Source: Casuarius casuarius
Taxonomy: Eukaryota > Chordata > Aves > Casuariiformes > Casuariidae
Assembly (NCBI GenBank): GCA_003342895.1
Contig: PTFA01000367.1
Coordinates: forward strand, 186,001-250,000
Length of the DNA stretch: 64,000 nt
Direction of reading: 5' to 3'
Below, piece by piece: positions 52,718-64,000 of the stretch. A program made the position numbers and the translations under genes. The notes beneath the pieces are model-generated. The model was not told the origin of the DNA. It made no database searches and was given only the letters and a program-made list of their open reading frames with translations. The stretch's first letter is position 1. Every line of letters starts with the position of its first letter.

Positions 52718-55700
52718 ATCAGGCAGGAAAGTTGGAAGTAGCCTGGCCTTATGTCAGCGTGCACGGCCACATGCCTAAAAAAATCCACTTCTGACCCTTC
52801 TGCCCTGCAGGCACCATCACACATTAACTGAAATGGCAGCAACAGGGGTTTGGCGAGCTTTTGCCCCAAATCGCAGAGCCCGTGCCCAGCTCCACTCCAT
52901 CTGGGAGGTGTCGCTGGGCAGGCTGGGGCAGGCAGCAGTGCAGCAGCTCAGGGATGTTTATACAAGCCNGGTAGCTGATCCCTAAAGCAGAGGGCATCCC
53001 ACGTGTTTGGGGAACCGCGTAACCAGGGGATAAATNGGGCTGCTTGCAAAAAGCGATGCTGGGAGACACAGAGCATCCCCTCACCAGCGCTGTCTTCTCC
53101 GGGTTTATGCCGGCGACTGCGAGCTCTCCGGGGCATCATCAGGTTTTATGGCTTGCACGCGTTATTAGTGCTTCACAAGTAAATAATGTCATATTTCACT
53201 GTTTAGTGCTGGAAACACGCAGTAAAAAGCTAAAGTCTGAAAAGCACCGGAAAATAATTAATGGGGGAGGAATGAATTTCCCTCCATGTCAAACTTGGGC
53301 CAGAATTTATCGCCCTGCCCTTCAGTCTGGGTCTCTGTCGAACATTTTAAAGGTCGGTCTTTGTCTCACACACAGGCTCCGGGAAGCTGAAGGTTATTAG
53401 GAGGAGTGGGAAGAAGAGAGAGCGAAGANTATTTTGGGGGCTCCAAGGAGCATTCCTGCTGAAAAGCAGCTCAGCCTTAAAGAAATCGGTTGCATAGTGG
53501 CCAACTGCAAATATCCCCTTCTGCATGGTGAAGGGATGAAGCGGAAGGAGGCTCAATGTCGGTTACTTCTGAAATTCTTACTAAAGGCATAAATTGATGC
53601 AAAGGTGAACGAGAGCTGCCTGAATGAACCGGGGGTCCCTGCTCAAAATCTGGGCTAGGAGTTTGTGGCTAGAAGCTCAGTGCCTCCAAGCAGGGTCTCA
53701 CCCTCCTTTTCCACTCGGGTGAGCGGCACCAGTTCCTCAGGCCGACTGCAGATGCGAGGCTTACTCGCGTGTATAAGGATTGCAGGATCAGGCCGTGAAA
53801 CTCGAGCACGTTTTGAAGCCGCTGTCCCCATCCCCGCTCGCTTCCTCGAGAACCTGGCGCACTGCTAGGCACACGGGCACGAGCCTAGAGATCTCTCGCA
53901 GCCTGGAGATCTCCGGGCCCGGTATTTTGAAACACCGTCATGTAGTCACCAGTTAAACATTCAACTAAGCAAACTGCATGGGCAAAGCAGGCAACGGGAG
54001 CTGGTTTTGCAGCTAGGCATGAGACCGGAGCTTGTGACCTCCCAAAGGACGTTCGTACGAGCACCCGAATCCAGATAAGCTGGTCCCATCGACACTTTGA
54101 CCCGGGTCCATGCTGCCGGGTACATGAANGCGGTTAACTTCTCAGACGCGCTTCGAATCCGCGGCTGAGAAGACACAGCTCCCCCCGGCCCTTTCCTTTT
54201 TCTTTTCTTTTTTTTTTTTATAGTGCAGTTATCTTTACACAAATGCATACTAAAAAAAAGACTTATCACAGGCCAGTTCAAACAACAGCCCAGATAGCTG
54301 CGATGACCTAAACGCCCACATATTTACCTTGCATAAGCTAATTTTAAGGACCGATTCTCAAAACAATCCCATCTGAATTTAGTGGAAAGAAGCAGTTCCG
54401 ACTTTCAGCGGAGACTTTAAGCACTGCAGAAATGCTGTTTAGGAAACCGAAAAGGAAGCATCGGGATGCACTGTCATGTGATATGAAAGTGTGCTGAAGG
54501 GAATCCTTTTTTAGCACTGCAGGTAGCTGGAAGCAGAGCAAGCAGCTGACCAGAGGGACAGGGAACCAGGTGAGGGAACAGCAGTTTGGAAACACTTGTA
54601 TTTACCTTGTTGTGCAAATGAGAAGCTTCAAAAAACCAGGAGTTTTCATTACTGCAGGCAGCCCTTTCCTCTGCAGCCGGGCGCCGTGTCTCACGGCAGC
54701 ACCCAGCCAACCCTTTCGCCCTTCCCACCACGCACAGACCCACGGAGCACACGAGCATCCATGCGCCACGGGCCTGACATCGGCTATGGCTGCGCCTAAA
54801 AGCCCTCGTGAGACAGTGCCTCATCTACCTTGGTCCATCAAAGAGCGATGAAGGAAACAAGCACTGCTAAGTCAGGCCATGGAGAAGGAAGCGAGGGATG
54901 AGGCCAGGATTCCTGTTTCTTCTATTGCAAATACTCTGGTCTCATGCGCCTTACTAACTAGCATGACTACGACTGTGGTGGAACCGGACCTGGCAAGTCA
55001 TGGTCAGAGCGAGTCATCCCGTGCAAAGCCGGATTGATGGCAGGGAAAACGACAGAAGACATTTCGTCTTGCTTCACGCGCAATCTCATGCAGTGCTTTG
55101 CGTAAGAAAACCCTAGTAACTCTGGATGAGCAATTAGCTTTGTCACCCGTTGAAAGACCCATCACTTCGAAGGAGTCAAGTGCACTCGCTCCACCAGGCT
55201 TTGACATGCAAATGCAGAAGTCGGCTTGTGCAATGGCTTGCACAGACGATTCTTGGAATTACTTCCATGGCCAAAGTCATGGAGTGAAAAAGCAACACTT
55301 ATTTGCATGCAATCAAACCCATGAGAGTTTCCCCTCTATACTTTCCAGGAAATAACATGATTATGTGCCTTGTACTGGGAATACATCTCTTCTCGTTTAT
55401 ACTTGTCCAGGATTGTTCCTGTTGCTCACTTTTGGGGCAGAACCTGGTCTTTCATTGCAGCACTGCACGTGACTCCTTACCTGTGATAGCAAGATACAAG
55501 TTCCTTCCTTTGTTAATTCTCAACTTATTTTACAAGGCTAAATTGGGAGAACCTCGAAGTATTGGATTGGGCAAAAGAATATACTGCTGAGAGTTAATTA
55601 GCTATCCAGACATGATATAGCTTTTATAGCTGTCATTTCTTATAACGAAAAGGAATATAATAGTGTATTGTAAAGATTATGAAGGAAGATTGGTATTTTT

Positions 55701-55825
55701 CAGAGATATTACTGTAACTGAAAAGCATCTGAAAATGTCCTAGTTTCCGCGTAGCTCCAAAGCTCAGGATGTGGAACAAAACATCCAGGGGAATTAATTA
55801 CATTTTTGTTGAGATTTTTAGCAAG

Positions 55826-55844
55826 TTTTTTTTTTTTTTTTTTT
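55826..55844. repeat. Poly-T tract (19 T)
   Basis: Uninterrupted T run in AT-rich intergenic DNA. Confidence 0.95.
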
Positions 55845-58237
55845 AAATCCCAAGGAAACCTACATACAGGAGGGCATCAGTTGTCTATACATAGAACTGC
55901 ATAAAGTATCATTACAACCCTCTCCAAATACATTTTTTTTTTTTAGTCTAGCCGCACTGTATCAATATTTTAACCACTGGCAACAAGATATAGCGTTCGT
56001 TATGAAGCATTTTCCTGTGGGTAACTAAACTATCGTGCATCAGGGAAAATAAATAGTTGTCTCCCCACATCTGCCTATGCAGAAACCAAACCCCTCACAT
56101 TGCTCTGGCAGAAGAGCTTTGGTAAGAAATCTATTTTATTGCTCTCTCCTCCTACCAGCAGCTATTTTATCTAGCCCCGCTTTACATTATCTGAGCTTGT
56201 TTAACCCCAAGACCATGATGGGAAGTCTCCCAAGCTGTAAGGGCTAGGATCCTGCTCCNTTCCAGCCCAGCATTTATTCATGGCTGGGTTATACCCATTT
56301 ATCTCTGAGCCAACATCAAAATTGGATTGAATAGCTTATCTACCCGGCATTTATCTCCCAGCAACCACCTTCCAGCCCAGCTAGCTGTTTACCAGACTAA
56401 GCAAACGAAGCATTTTGGGGGACCGTCTCCGGGGTGGTGAGGAACACCAGGCACGCTGGACTCCTCTAACCAGACCCCGGGGACCTCGTGCTTTCACGCT
56501 CGAGGCTGCGCCGAGCCGGGCACAGAAACCGGCTTCCAGCCCAAGAAGGTCGTATGGGCGCAAAACACAGCTGGAGCTCTTGAACCACANAATCACTGGG
56601 ACTTTTCTCCCCTTCTCCTAGCTGGTGGGCTTATTCTTAGTAGCCTTTTTAATGTGGCTATCTAACCACTTAGGTGTAGAGTCCGTTCCTACAAGTTTCT
56701 TCCTCCTTAGCTGGCACGCAACCAGCTGATCATACTGGCACCTTTGACTTAAGGAAGAGTCTAAGTATAGTGTACATTAAAGGCCCCGAGATCTTCCGAT
56801 GATTCATTTCATTAGTTTGTCCTCTTGAAAAAGAGAATCTGAATTATAAGCTTATTTTTGTTCATACTTCCGCTTACATTTAACTGAATGCATTTCATCC
56901 AACCCAAGGTAATTTTGCTACTAAGTGTTCTTCTAGAATATCCCAAATTACTTATCNAAGCTGAATCTAGACCAGTGCCACTGCTTGCCAGGTTGGTGTT
57001 TCTTCAGTGCAGAAATCTGCGGTCTCTCATACAGGCGTTATCTGAGCTCTGCCACAACTACTAGCATTTTTCTTATCTCTGTCTACAGAGTTTAAAGTAC
57101 TCCACGATGATATAACTCCCCAGCAAAGTTCATGTGCTAAGGCGTGCTGCAGATTTCCTACCGTGGCCAGCCCAGCCCTGGGAACCTCTAACAGGTTCCC
57201 AGAAGTAGCTCAGCAGAATCTCTTTTACGATCATACTCGGAAGTGAGTTAGACCTCAAAATTCAGTCTTATCCAGTCTGCCCCCCTCTATTCTTTTGCAA
57301 TCCTTTTCATCATTAACACAAAATGCTACCTACTTTTTTTTGTAAACCCATACCTCCTTCTCTTCCAAACAGTACTTTCTCCTCCACACCTGTGTCCCGG
57401 TCATAACTGCTATTCCACCGTGCTCCTGTTACCCCTACATCATTCGGTTTTACGGTTTGTGAAAGGAATACACGTTCTTCCATTTTTGTCGCCCAATCCC
57501 CAGCCATTATCACACACGAAATCCCTCTTGCTCATCGTACCTTGCTCACCACCTGCATTAGGAGCACAGCTTTCATCACACTGCAAATAACAATGCGGTG
57601 CTACTTTGCTTTCCTGAAAGCCGTTAATCCATTAATCTGAGCTACTTAGTGGCATTAGGGGTGGAAAAGCAGCTCAATTCTCTTCTGAATTTGCTGCAAA
57701 GTTTGGCTTTTCGTACCTTCCGCCCTCAGCCTGCAACTCTCCTCGAAGCACAGTGACAACATGGTAATTACCATATGGTGCAGAGCCTAAAGGCTTAGGG
57801 NGAGCGCTGCATATACGCTTAACATTGGACGTTACGTGTAACGTTGTCACCCATGAACGAGACAGGCTCTGTCACTAGAGGTGCGTTCCCACAAATGTAA
57901 TTGCAGTCTCCATTTAGGATCGCACCTTTTCACTTTGCGGCGCAGCGCATCTCTGCCAGCAGAAAACTGTGTTGTCACGTTCGCTGAAAGCTGTGGCAGG
58001 ATGCAGCGGACTTCGAAATGTCCACGAGGAGCAGAGCACACCTAAAAGCTCAGCGGTGTTTAAGGAAGACAACAGGCCTAAAGGACCCAGACAGAGTGCA
58101 GGGACAAGCTGTGGGAAGCAAGAAAGGAATGGAAAATCCCTGAAGCAGTGAGTTCATTCTGTTCTCTTGTTCCCATAAAATAAAATTCTTAATTTCTTTA
58201 TGGTTGGAAATAATGTCCAACCCCCAATTTCAGGCCA

Positions 58238-58253
58238 CCCCCCCCCCCCCCCC
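58238..58253. repeat. Poly-C tract (16 C)
   Basis: Uninterrupted C run. Length calls in such homopolymers are often inexact. Confidence 0.95.
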
Positions 58254-60071
58254 ATTTCTGAAAACTAAAATTCTGCATTTGGGGAGGTTGCCATAAGCCT
58301 GGTTTTCTAAGGCAGTGACGCTTGCCTGAAGATGCTGTTTGTCTGTCTGTCAGACAAGCTCTTGCATCTTCTACCCCAAATAATTTTTGAACCTGTTAGT
58401 CAGTGCTAGCCTGATGGGATATGATAGAGATGACAGCAGCACTGACTTTCTTTGGGTGTCAGGAAAACAGGCCATTAGGTAGAGAGACTCCAGTCTTGTC
58501 TTCTGCAAGAGAAGGGCTGAAAAGCACTAGCCCATATTAGACATCAGAGAATCCACAGGACAGCCATTAGTAACTGAGCTCCTTTGGTTCTGGTAGTTAT
58601 GGGGCAAGCTGTTTGAAACCAGACCCTACTTTTCTTGCTTTATATTTTCCTCTCATTTTTTTTTCCTTCTGTGTCCCCTCTCCTGCCTCTCACCTCTTTT
58701 CCTTGACTCATTTTGTTTTTGGAAAAGTGAAAGAGCAAGCAATGCGGAAGACAAAATGAATTTTCTGTAGCCTCTTATTTTCACTGAAAATCTGGGACAC
58801 CACTGTCCTCTCCTGAAATACATTTACGAGTTTTCCAATTCAGTTAGGAAGAGAAAAATGCATTTAGCTGCTGGACAACAGGACGGTCTTTCTTTTGCAT
58901 GTCCTCTATGTGGAGAAACAGCAGTGACAACGAAACCCAGCCTGTGTTATTAGCACAAATCTCTACCGAGCTGCGAGATGCACGTGGCTATGCCTAGAGA
59001 GGCACATGCCTTTTGAAACCTCAGGGGCTGTGCTAAGCCAGGTTCTGGCTTTGCACCTTATCAGCTCATGGCTGGTGCAGCCCCAGGCAGGCAGAGGCCT
59101 CCAGAGGAAGAGGAGAGCTTGGGCAGGGGCTTGGTAGTGTTGTCCTCCTCCTTCCTTGACTGGATATGACACCAAAAGCTGGTGTTTCTCTTCCCTTCCA
59201 GGAATAGGGGGCAGGCAGAGGTCTTCCCTGCGCTCTCCTTGGAAGATGCCAAGCCACCTCTCAGACATGACCTGCCCCTTCTTCAAGCGGTGTGAGAGCT
59301 GAGCCAGGCCATCCTGCCTTGGGCCCCCATGCCGGCAGCTTGGGCGGTGCTGCAACCTACGGTTAGGGGATGACGATTTTAACAGAAAGCCCAGCTAGGG
59401 CATAAACTCAGCTCTGAGCTTAACATGTGACGAGAAGGTCAGTCATTCATTCCTGGGTCATTGACTTTCCTCTGGCATGGAGCAGTAGAATGAACTCCAG
59501 CACCCCCCCATCCGTCAGCCCTCTCAAGGACTTTTTTTTTTTAAATGGAAAAAAAAAATAGGCGCAGTCTACTTGCCAGTGGTCAGAAGTTCCCACTTCG
59601 AAGCCACCAATGGGACTTGGCACCTGCCTGCTTGCTTTCAAGCGGTCCCAGAGACTATTCTTACCCTTAAGAATGACCCAAGCAGAGCAAGGATTGAAGC
59701 TTATTTTTTACAGAGGATGGAGCAATCCTATAGCAATCCTTTTTTGCAGATAAGCTGTATTACCCATTTCCTAACATGGCAGGTCATGAACATTTGGTGA
59801 TGACTAAATTCAGATTTCAAGGAAACCTCAAAGTGTGCAAAGGGGAACTTTGGAAGAAAAAAAAAAACAAAAATAAAAAAAACAGTCACTAGTCACTTGA
59901 CAGACTCTGGACAGGAAAGCATATCTCTAATCACATACTCTTGTGATATATCTGAATCAGGCAAGGTAGGACCCAACACAAGCCCACATGACTGTGTCAT
60001 TAACTTGTCTATTCATATCATAAATTGGAGCGTGATTATTATAAATTAATCTGCAACTGGTTTGTGCCCGA

Positions 60072-60100
60072 AGTTCACGGCAAAGGGCAGGCGAAGGTGA
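60072..60100 (+). promoter_or_regulatory. Three nuclear-receptor-like half-sites upstream of CYP3A
   Basis: Three hexamers of the AGKTCA type occur in the same orientation: AGTTCA at 60072-60077, AGGGCA at 60084-60089 and AGGTGA at 60095-60100, with spacers of 6 and 5 bases. CYP3A genes of mammals and chicken are induced through xenobiotic receptors (PXR/CAR, or CXR in chicken) that bind paired half-sites, so the position 1.25 kb before the start codon is suggestive. The second and third hexamers are imperfect, and none of the spacings is the classical DR3, DR4 or ER6. This is a candidate only. Confidence 0.25.
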
Positions 60101-61140
60101 AATGGGTACAGATGTTCCCAAGATAAGGTCTGATGATGACTCTCAAACTATGGCTTGTGTCACCATGTGGATCGATATCCACATATCAGCCAACCCAATC
60201 AATCATAGCAATACCCTTGGAGATAAAGGCATGTGGTGTTCCCAATACTTACAACAACACCCAGTGCATTCAGTAAACTTCCTTTCGAGGACATCAGCTC
60301 TGCTAATAGGAAGGGAATTGCTTGTTTTAAAATTATGCATGAAACCCTAAAGATGTCGTAATGTGCCCCTGTGTAAGTCACATACCCTCCTGCCCTAATG
60401 TCATGACCACTAACATCAAACACCACCGAAGTGGCCAAGCTTTCTCTGCCACCATCATCTTCTCTCACCATGTGTCCATGTCTCTAGGATGCTACTATGC
60501 TGCTGCACCATCCCCAGGAGGAACCATTACAAGGCTCGTTTGCCCTTTGATTGTGCCCTTGGCCAGGTGCTGCAGAAAGACTTTTCCCCCCCCATGAATC
60601 CTGCGCTGTTGTTTTGCAAGTGATGGCACCGCAGCCAAGGTCTGCCCACAGTCGCAGAACAATGTTTTTCTTACAAAATGTCCAGCCACAAGCCAGCAAG
60701 CAAGGTAAACCTCCAGATTTTTTGTAGCCTGTTGGAGTGACTGGGGCAAGTCGTGCATTTGTTAGAAACGGTTTCTGGCCACCACAGATGCAAGCAGACA
60801 GTCCTTTCTCTCACAACGCATGCAGAAACAAAGATATTTTAAACTAAATCTTAAGCTCTGCCAAAGCTAATTCAGCTGCCAGAAGACATCTTGTCATACA
60901 ATACACCAATAACCTTTTCGCTTTTCTTTCCCTTACCCTTTCTTAAACCAACTCTGACACCTGCTTTGGGATTTACCTTTCATTGTAACTTGGTTTTATT
61001 TATTTTTGGTGTAGGAGCCCAGGAGCATTACTCAGTGAAGTCGGTTATTATCAACTATTACAGCAGAGAAACTAACTGGAATTCCTGACAATTTATACAT
61101 CAAATAATTTGAAGGGCCTCAGACATCACTGCCAGACATT

Positions 61141-61351
61141 TATCTACAGCAGGAAATATATTCTTCAGATTAGCATACTTTGCTACCTTTGCCTTTCACT
61201 CCTCCTCCTTCATGACGGAAAGACAGCCCCTAAATCATATGACTGGACACAAAAGATTACACATTGTGAAACGCTCCTGTTTCCCTCAGCCCTCGGACGG
61301 AGGGAGAGCCACAGCGTGCCAGAGCTCCGAGCGGGCAAGGGGAGAGCCAAG
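61141..61351 (+). promoter_or_regulatory. Probable CYP3A proximal promoter and 5' UTR
   Basis: This is the sequence directly upstream of the CYP3A start codon. Two TATA-like AT-rich stretches are visible: AAATATATTC near 61154-61164 and TAGCATACTTTG at 61171-61182. The second resembles, from memory, the TAGCATATAAA stretch of the human CYP3A4 promoter. Either would place transcription start roughly 150-165 bases before the ATG. A C/EBP-like sequence, ATTGTGAAAC, lies at 61263-61272. A polypyrimidine run ending in CAG at 61287-61289 could also be a splice acceptor for an upstream non-coding exon, so the 5' UTR structure is open. Confidence 0.5.
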
Positions 61352-61422
61352 ATGAACCTCCTGCCGTCCTTCTCGCTTGAGACCTGGGGCCTCTTGCTCG
61401 TTTTCTTAGCGCTCCTGCTGTT
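61352..61422 (+). CDS. CYP3A: CYP3A-family cytochrome P450, coding part of exon 1 (gene continues beyond window)
   Basis: CYP3A enzymes are haem-thiolate monooxygenases of the endoplasmic reticulum that oxidise steroids and xenobiotics. Seen here: ATG at 61352, then MNLLPSFSLETW and a leucine-rich hydrophobic run, which together form the N-terminal membrane anchor. The frame reaches a clean splice donor (TT then GTGAGT) at 61423. The 71 coding bases and phase-2 intron equal, from memory, exon 1 of human CYP3A4, whose protein also has an ETW motif at this place. The start is chosen by this homology, because the frame stays open upstream to an ATG at 61109. Exon 2 (which should encode the conserved IPGP segment) is not visible before 64000, so intron 1 exceeds about 2.5 kb. 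The exon has no lesion. Which avian CYP3A paralogue this is cannot be decided from 23 codons. Confidence 0.88.
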
Positions 61423-64000
61423 GTGAGTAAAATGTCCTTTACTGGTTCTTTGCTCGTGCCATTCTCCTGTTCTCGCTGTTCATTTTCACATGACTGGTCT
61501 GCTGAAGCGCACACAGGTAGGTGCGATTTCCAGCCTCTGTAACAAGGCACTGGCAGAAGATCCATATGGACGTGTGATCTAAAGATCTGTATGGGCCCGA
61601 GTGCTTCCTCCAAGGCACGGAGGTTTGCAGTGTTCCCGCATACCGCTTTGAGCCTGCTTCCAAGCGCCAAGGTAACACTGAACGCTTGGCCTTCTCCGTT
61701 ATTTGATTAACGGCAGGATGCAGGTTCAGTGAGGAACAGGGTCCGTTATGTGATTTTGCACAGAAATGGAGAGTCTGAGGAAGTTTTTGCTGAGCTGACT
61801 GGCTAAAAATTGCCCTATAGAGGAGGGTAGACAGTAAGTGATACTACTACATGACCCACAAAGGTGGAGAGCAGCAAAAAGGCAGCAGAGAAAGAGAGGA
61901 TTCATAAGATCAGTTCTTACTCTTCCAGACTCCTTTACCCCAGGTAAGGCTTCTCCAGGCACCAAAACCTGGTCCAGGAGGAATGCTCTGCAGGAGTCAG
62001 ACCTTCAGCATGCCTACAGGAATATCACACCAAGGCTTTTCCTCCCAGCCCACCCCTGCTGACAGAAGAAAGGAAGCCCCCAGAGAGGCCAGCTCTCTAC
62101 TCCAAGTTTTTCCAAAAAACAGGCAGAAACGTACCTTGCTGCCGCAGAGGCAGCCATGCCCACGAAGACTGCTTTTCTCAGCTTAGCAGATGCCGTTCAG
62201 AGCTGCAGCACAGCCGAGCCAGCCAAACCCCCTTCTGCTGGGACACAGCATCACCCCCTGCAGCCCTACCAAAAGGCTAGGCTGGCAGAAACCTTGCAGT
62301 ATTGACAAGTCCTCAGGCAGAGACAGCATGTTTCTAGCCGTAAACCTTAATGATTAATGCAGTGCACATGAGCACAATCCATTTATCTGCCCTGGCAGTG
62401 CTCCAGCCTCTGCGATTCAGTAAGTTTTCTACCTTCCGAAACCTTCAGCCCTATTTTTTGAGCCCCTTCCTGTGATTTGGGCTTAGGTAGTTTGTGCCAC
62501 TCAAAGACTTGTTTGGGCTCTTTCCAAAACCTTCTGTTTATTTGACCCAAACCTTCTGATTTCAGTATCTCTGGCCATGCTGGATTTGCTGGTTACCGCA
62601 CCCCTGCCTCCAGCAGCTGCTTGCCGTTTCCTGCAAGGGACAAACCCCAGGTGCTTGTGCTCCGGTGTCTCAGCTAAAACAGCAAATTCACCACCCATTT
62701 CTGCCAGGAGACTGTTCAAACCTTTTTGCTTCTGTCTGGGGCAACACTATTCTGTTCACAAATGAACGAATATCAGATATTTCTGGCTGATTTCCATCGT
62801 AAGAAGATGTAATGATTACTCTCCGGCTTTTCACTGAATGGCCCTTCTCAGATTGCAGAAAAGTGTGGCACGTTTAGTTGTAAGAGCATTAGGCTGTGTT
62901 GTCCTGGCCATATTTCAAATGAATTCAGCCTATTCTCCATTCCTGTGGTGCTTCTGGGCTCTGCAGCCATCCAGACCTGGCGTTGCCTGGTCCTTCTGCA
63001 GCTCCGGCTGCCTGTAAACATTACAAACGAACATCCATAAACACTTCACGCAGAGCAGTGAATTAAACCTTGATGGAAAGGGTTAAAACTGAGGCAGGGC
63101 GAGTTTCAGGCAACATCAGAGCCGGGAAGAGTGCAGGTGCTCCCTTCCTCCATGGCCAGTGGCCGCATTCGGCATCGGAGGGGGCAGCAGTTATACAGGG
63201 AGGGAATTGCTTTGCAGAGACACGAGCTCTTGGAGCAAACGCATAAAAACTGGTAAGGGCTCTGTGAACGGGTTCCTCACCGCCAAACACCAGGTAATGG
63301 TACCTCCCTGTTCCCTAGTTTTCGCTTGCTCCGTCAGAGGATGTTTGATTTTGTGCTCTGGTCAAGTCTGTGCCAGTGGGATTGGTCTCATTCGGGGCTT
63401 CCCCCAGATTTAGAAAAGGAAATGTTACTAATTGCGAGGGAAACTCCTCCACGTCTCAGCCAGCCTCTGGCCTTCCAGAAAAGATTCACCAGGACTAGGG
63501 CTGACTGAGCGACTGCTGTTGCGTGGCCCGAGCAGGATCTCCGTTAACATCCCTTTGTCAGACCGCAGCAGTTTCACATCCCCTGTGCGATGAAACACTC
63601 ACCTGGGAAGCTGCAGCTACTAACCAAAAACAAATATTTTGAGGAGCTCTTTCAACACAGCCAAAGACGAGCTTCAAAGGGCTGCAGCCCCTCGTCGCAA
63701 AGCAGAAGGCCCCGAGGTAGAAGTAATAACTTTACAGCTGCCAAAAAGGGGGCTTCAGAGGAAAGAAATCTGCAAAGCTGTCAATAAAATCTAGAGAGAA
63801 AACCACCAAGACAAGACTTCCTGACGCACCGCTGTGCTAACGCTGGGCTAAGGGGAGGGAGAACAATAAATGAAATTTAAGGGCAGCTTGACAAAAGCCC
63901 TGTTTGGGACATCACTTCTGGCACTGCTTTGATTTCTCTGCAATAAAAATATGTAAGCTTGGTGTTCATTCTTCCACCGCCCTTTACTGCCTCTCCTCCG
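61423..64000 (+). other. CYP3A intron 1 (5' part)
   Basis: It begins with the donor GTGAGT. No sequence encoding the IPGP region of CYP3A exon 2 is present up to the end of the window, so the intron is incomplete here. Only chance frames under 140 codons are present. Confidence 0.75.

Larger units (their letters stand above)
37291..61140. other. Intergenic DNA with alternating CpG-rich and AT-rich patches, no exon recognised
   Basis: No part of a P450 or other known protein is visible on either strand. CpG-rich patches lie near 39.2-39.6, 40.0-40.6, 41.55-42.2, 43.3-43.6, 47.0-47.55, 48.8-49.15 and 49.4-51.2 kb. AT-rich, gene-poor stretches lie near 42.6-43.2 and 55.3-57.1 kb. The longest frame not crossing the gap is 264 codons at 50842-51636 (+), with no recognised domain. 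A-rich tracts occur at 48712-48750 and 59856-59882. Confidence 0.55.

Noticed and set aside
58963..59355. 130-codon minus-strand frame with two other minus frames also open
   Set aside because: I considered a retroelement or host-gene exon, but no reverse-transcriptase, gag or other known motif is present and three open frames at once indicate chance.
37291..61140. A second, upstream CYP3A copy or pseudogene exons
   Set aside because: No haem-binding or IPGP-type peptide and no second ETW N-terminus were seen on either strand.

Overview
The window looks like nuclear DNA from a bird. The strongest evidence is a first coding exon of a CYP3A-family cytochrome P450 at 61352-61422 (+), whose N-terminus reads MNLLPSFSLETW, the type I remember for chicken-like CYP3A proteins. 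The rest fits: GC-rich blocks alternate with AT-rich ones, there are no compact prokaryotic-style genes, interspersed repeats are very few, and there is one scaffold gap. No bacterial, phage, CRISPR or insertion-sequence feature is present, and almost all listed open frames are chance frames in non-coding DNA.

Layout, left to right. Positions 1-35.5 kb carry no coding exon I can recognise. They hold simple repeats, short local duplications, up to three old MIR-like SINE remnants and one strong CpG island at about 7450-8345. Positions 35.48-36.04 kb are a diverged minisatellite of roughly 25-40 bp units that runs into a gap of 943 Ns (36037-36979). The right flank of the gap (36980-37290) is GC- and CpG-rich with a (TCC)n tract, as expected at a CpG-island promoter. 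Positions 37.3-61.1 kb are intergenic in appearance, with several CpG-rich patches and no recognisable exon. The CYP3A exon follows, and its first intron runs off the right edge without exon 2.

Interpretation. From memory of vertebrate synteny, the ancestral CYP3A locus lies between the 3' end of SDK1 and the 5' end of FOXK1. With CYP3A on the + strand, the CpG-rich gap is a plausible site for FOXK1 exon 1 on the - strand. The left 35 kb would then be its long first intron, and SDK1 would lie beyond the right edge. This is inference: no FOXK1 coding sequence (FHA or forkhead) is visible outside the gap.

I found no convincing new biological system. The points most worth a second look are the unassembled probable first exon in the gap, the CpG island inside the supposed intron, and a cluster of nuclear-receptor-like half-sites 1.25 kb upstream of the CYP3A start.
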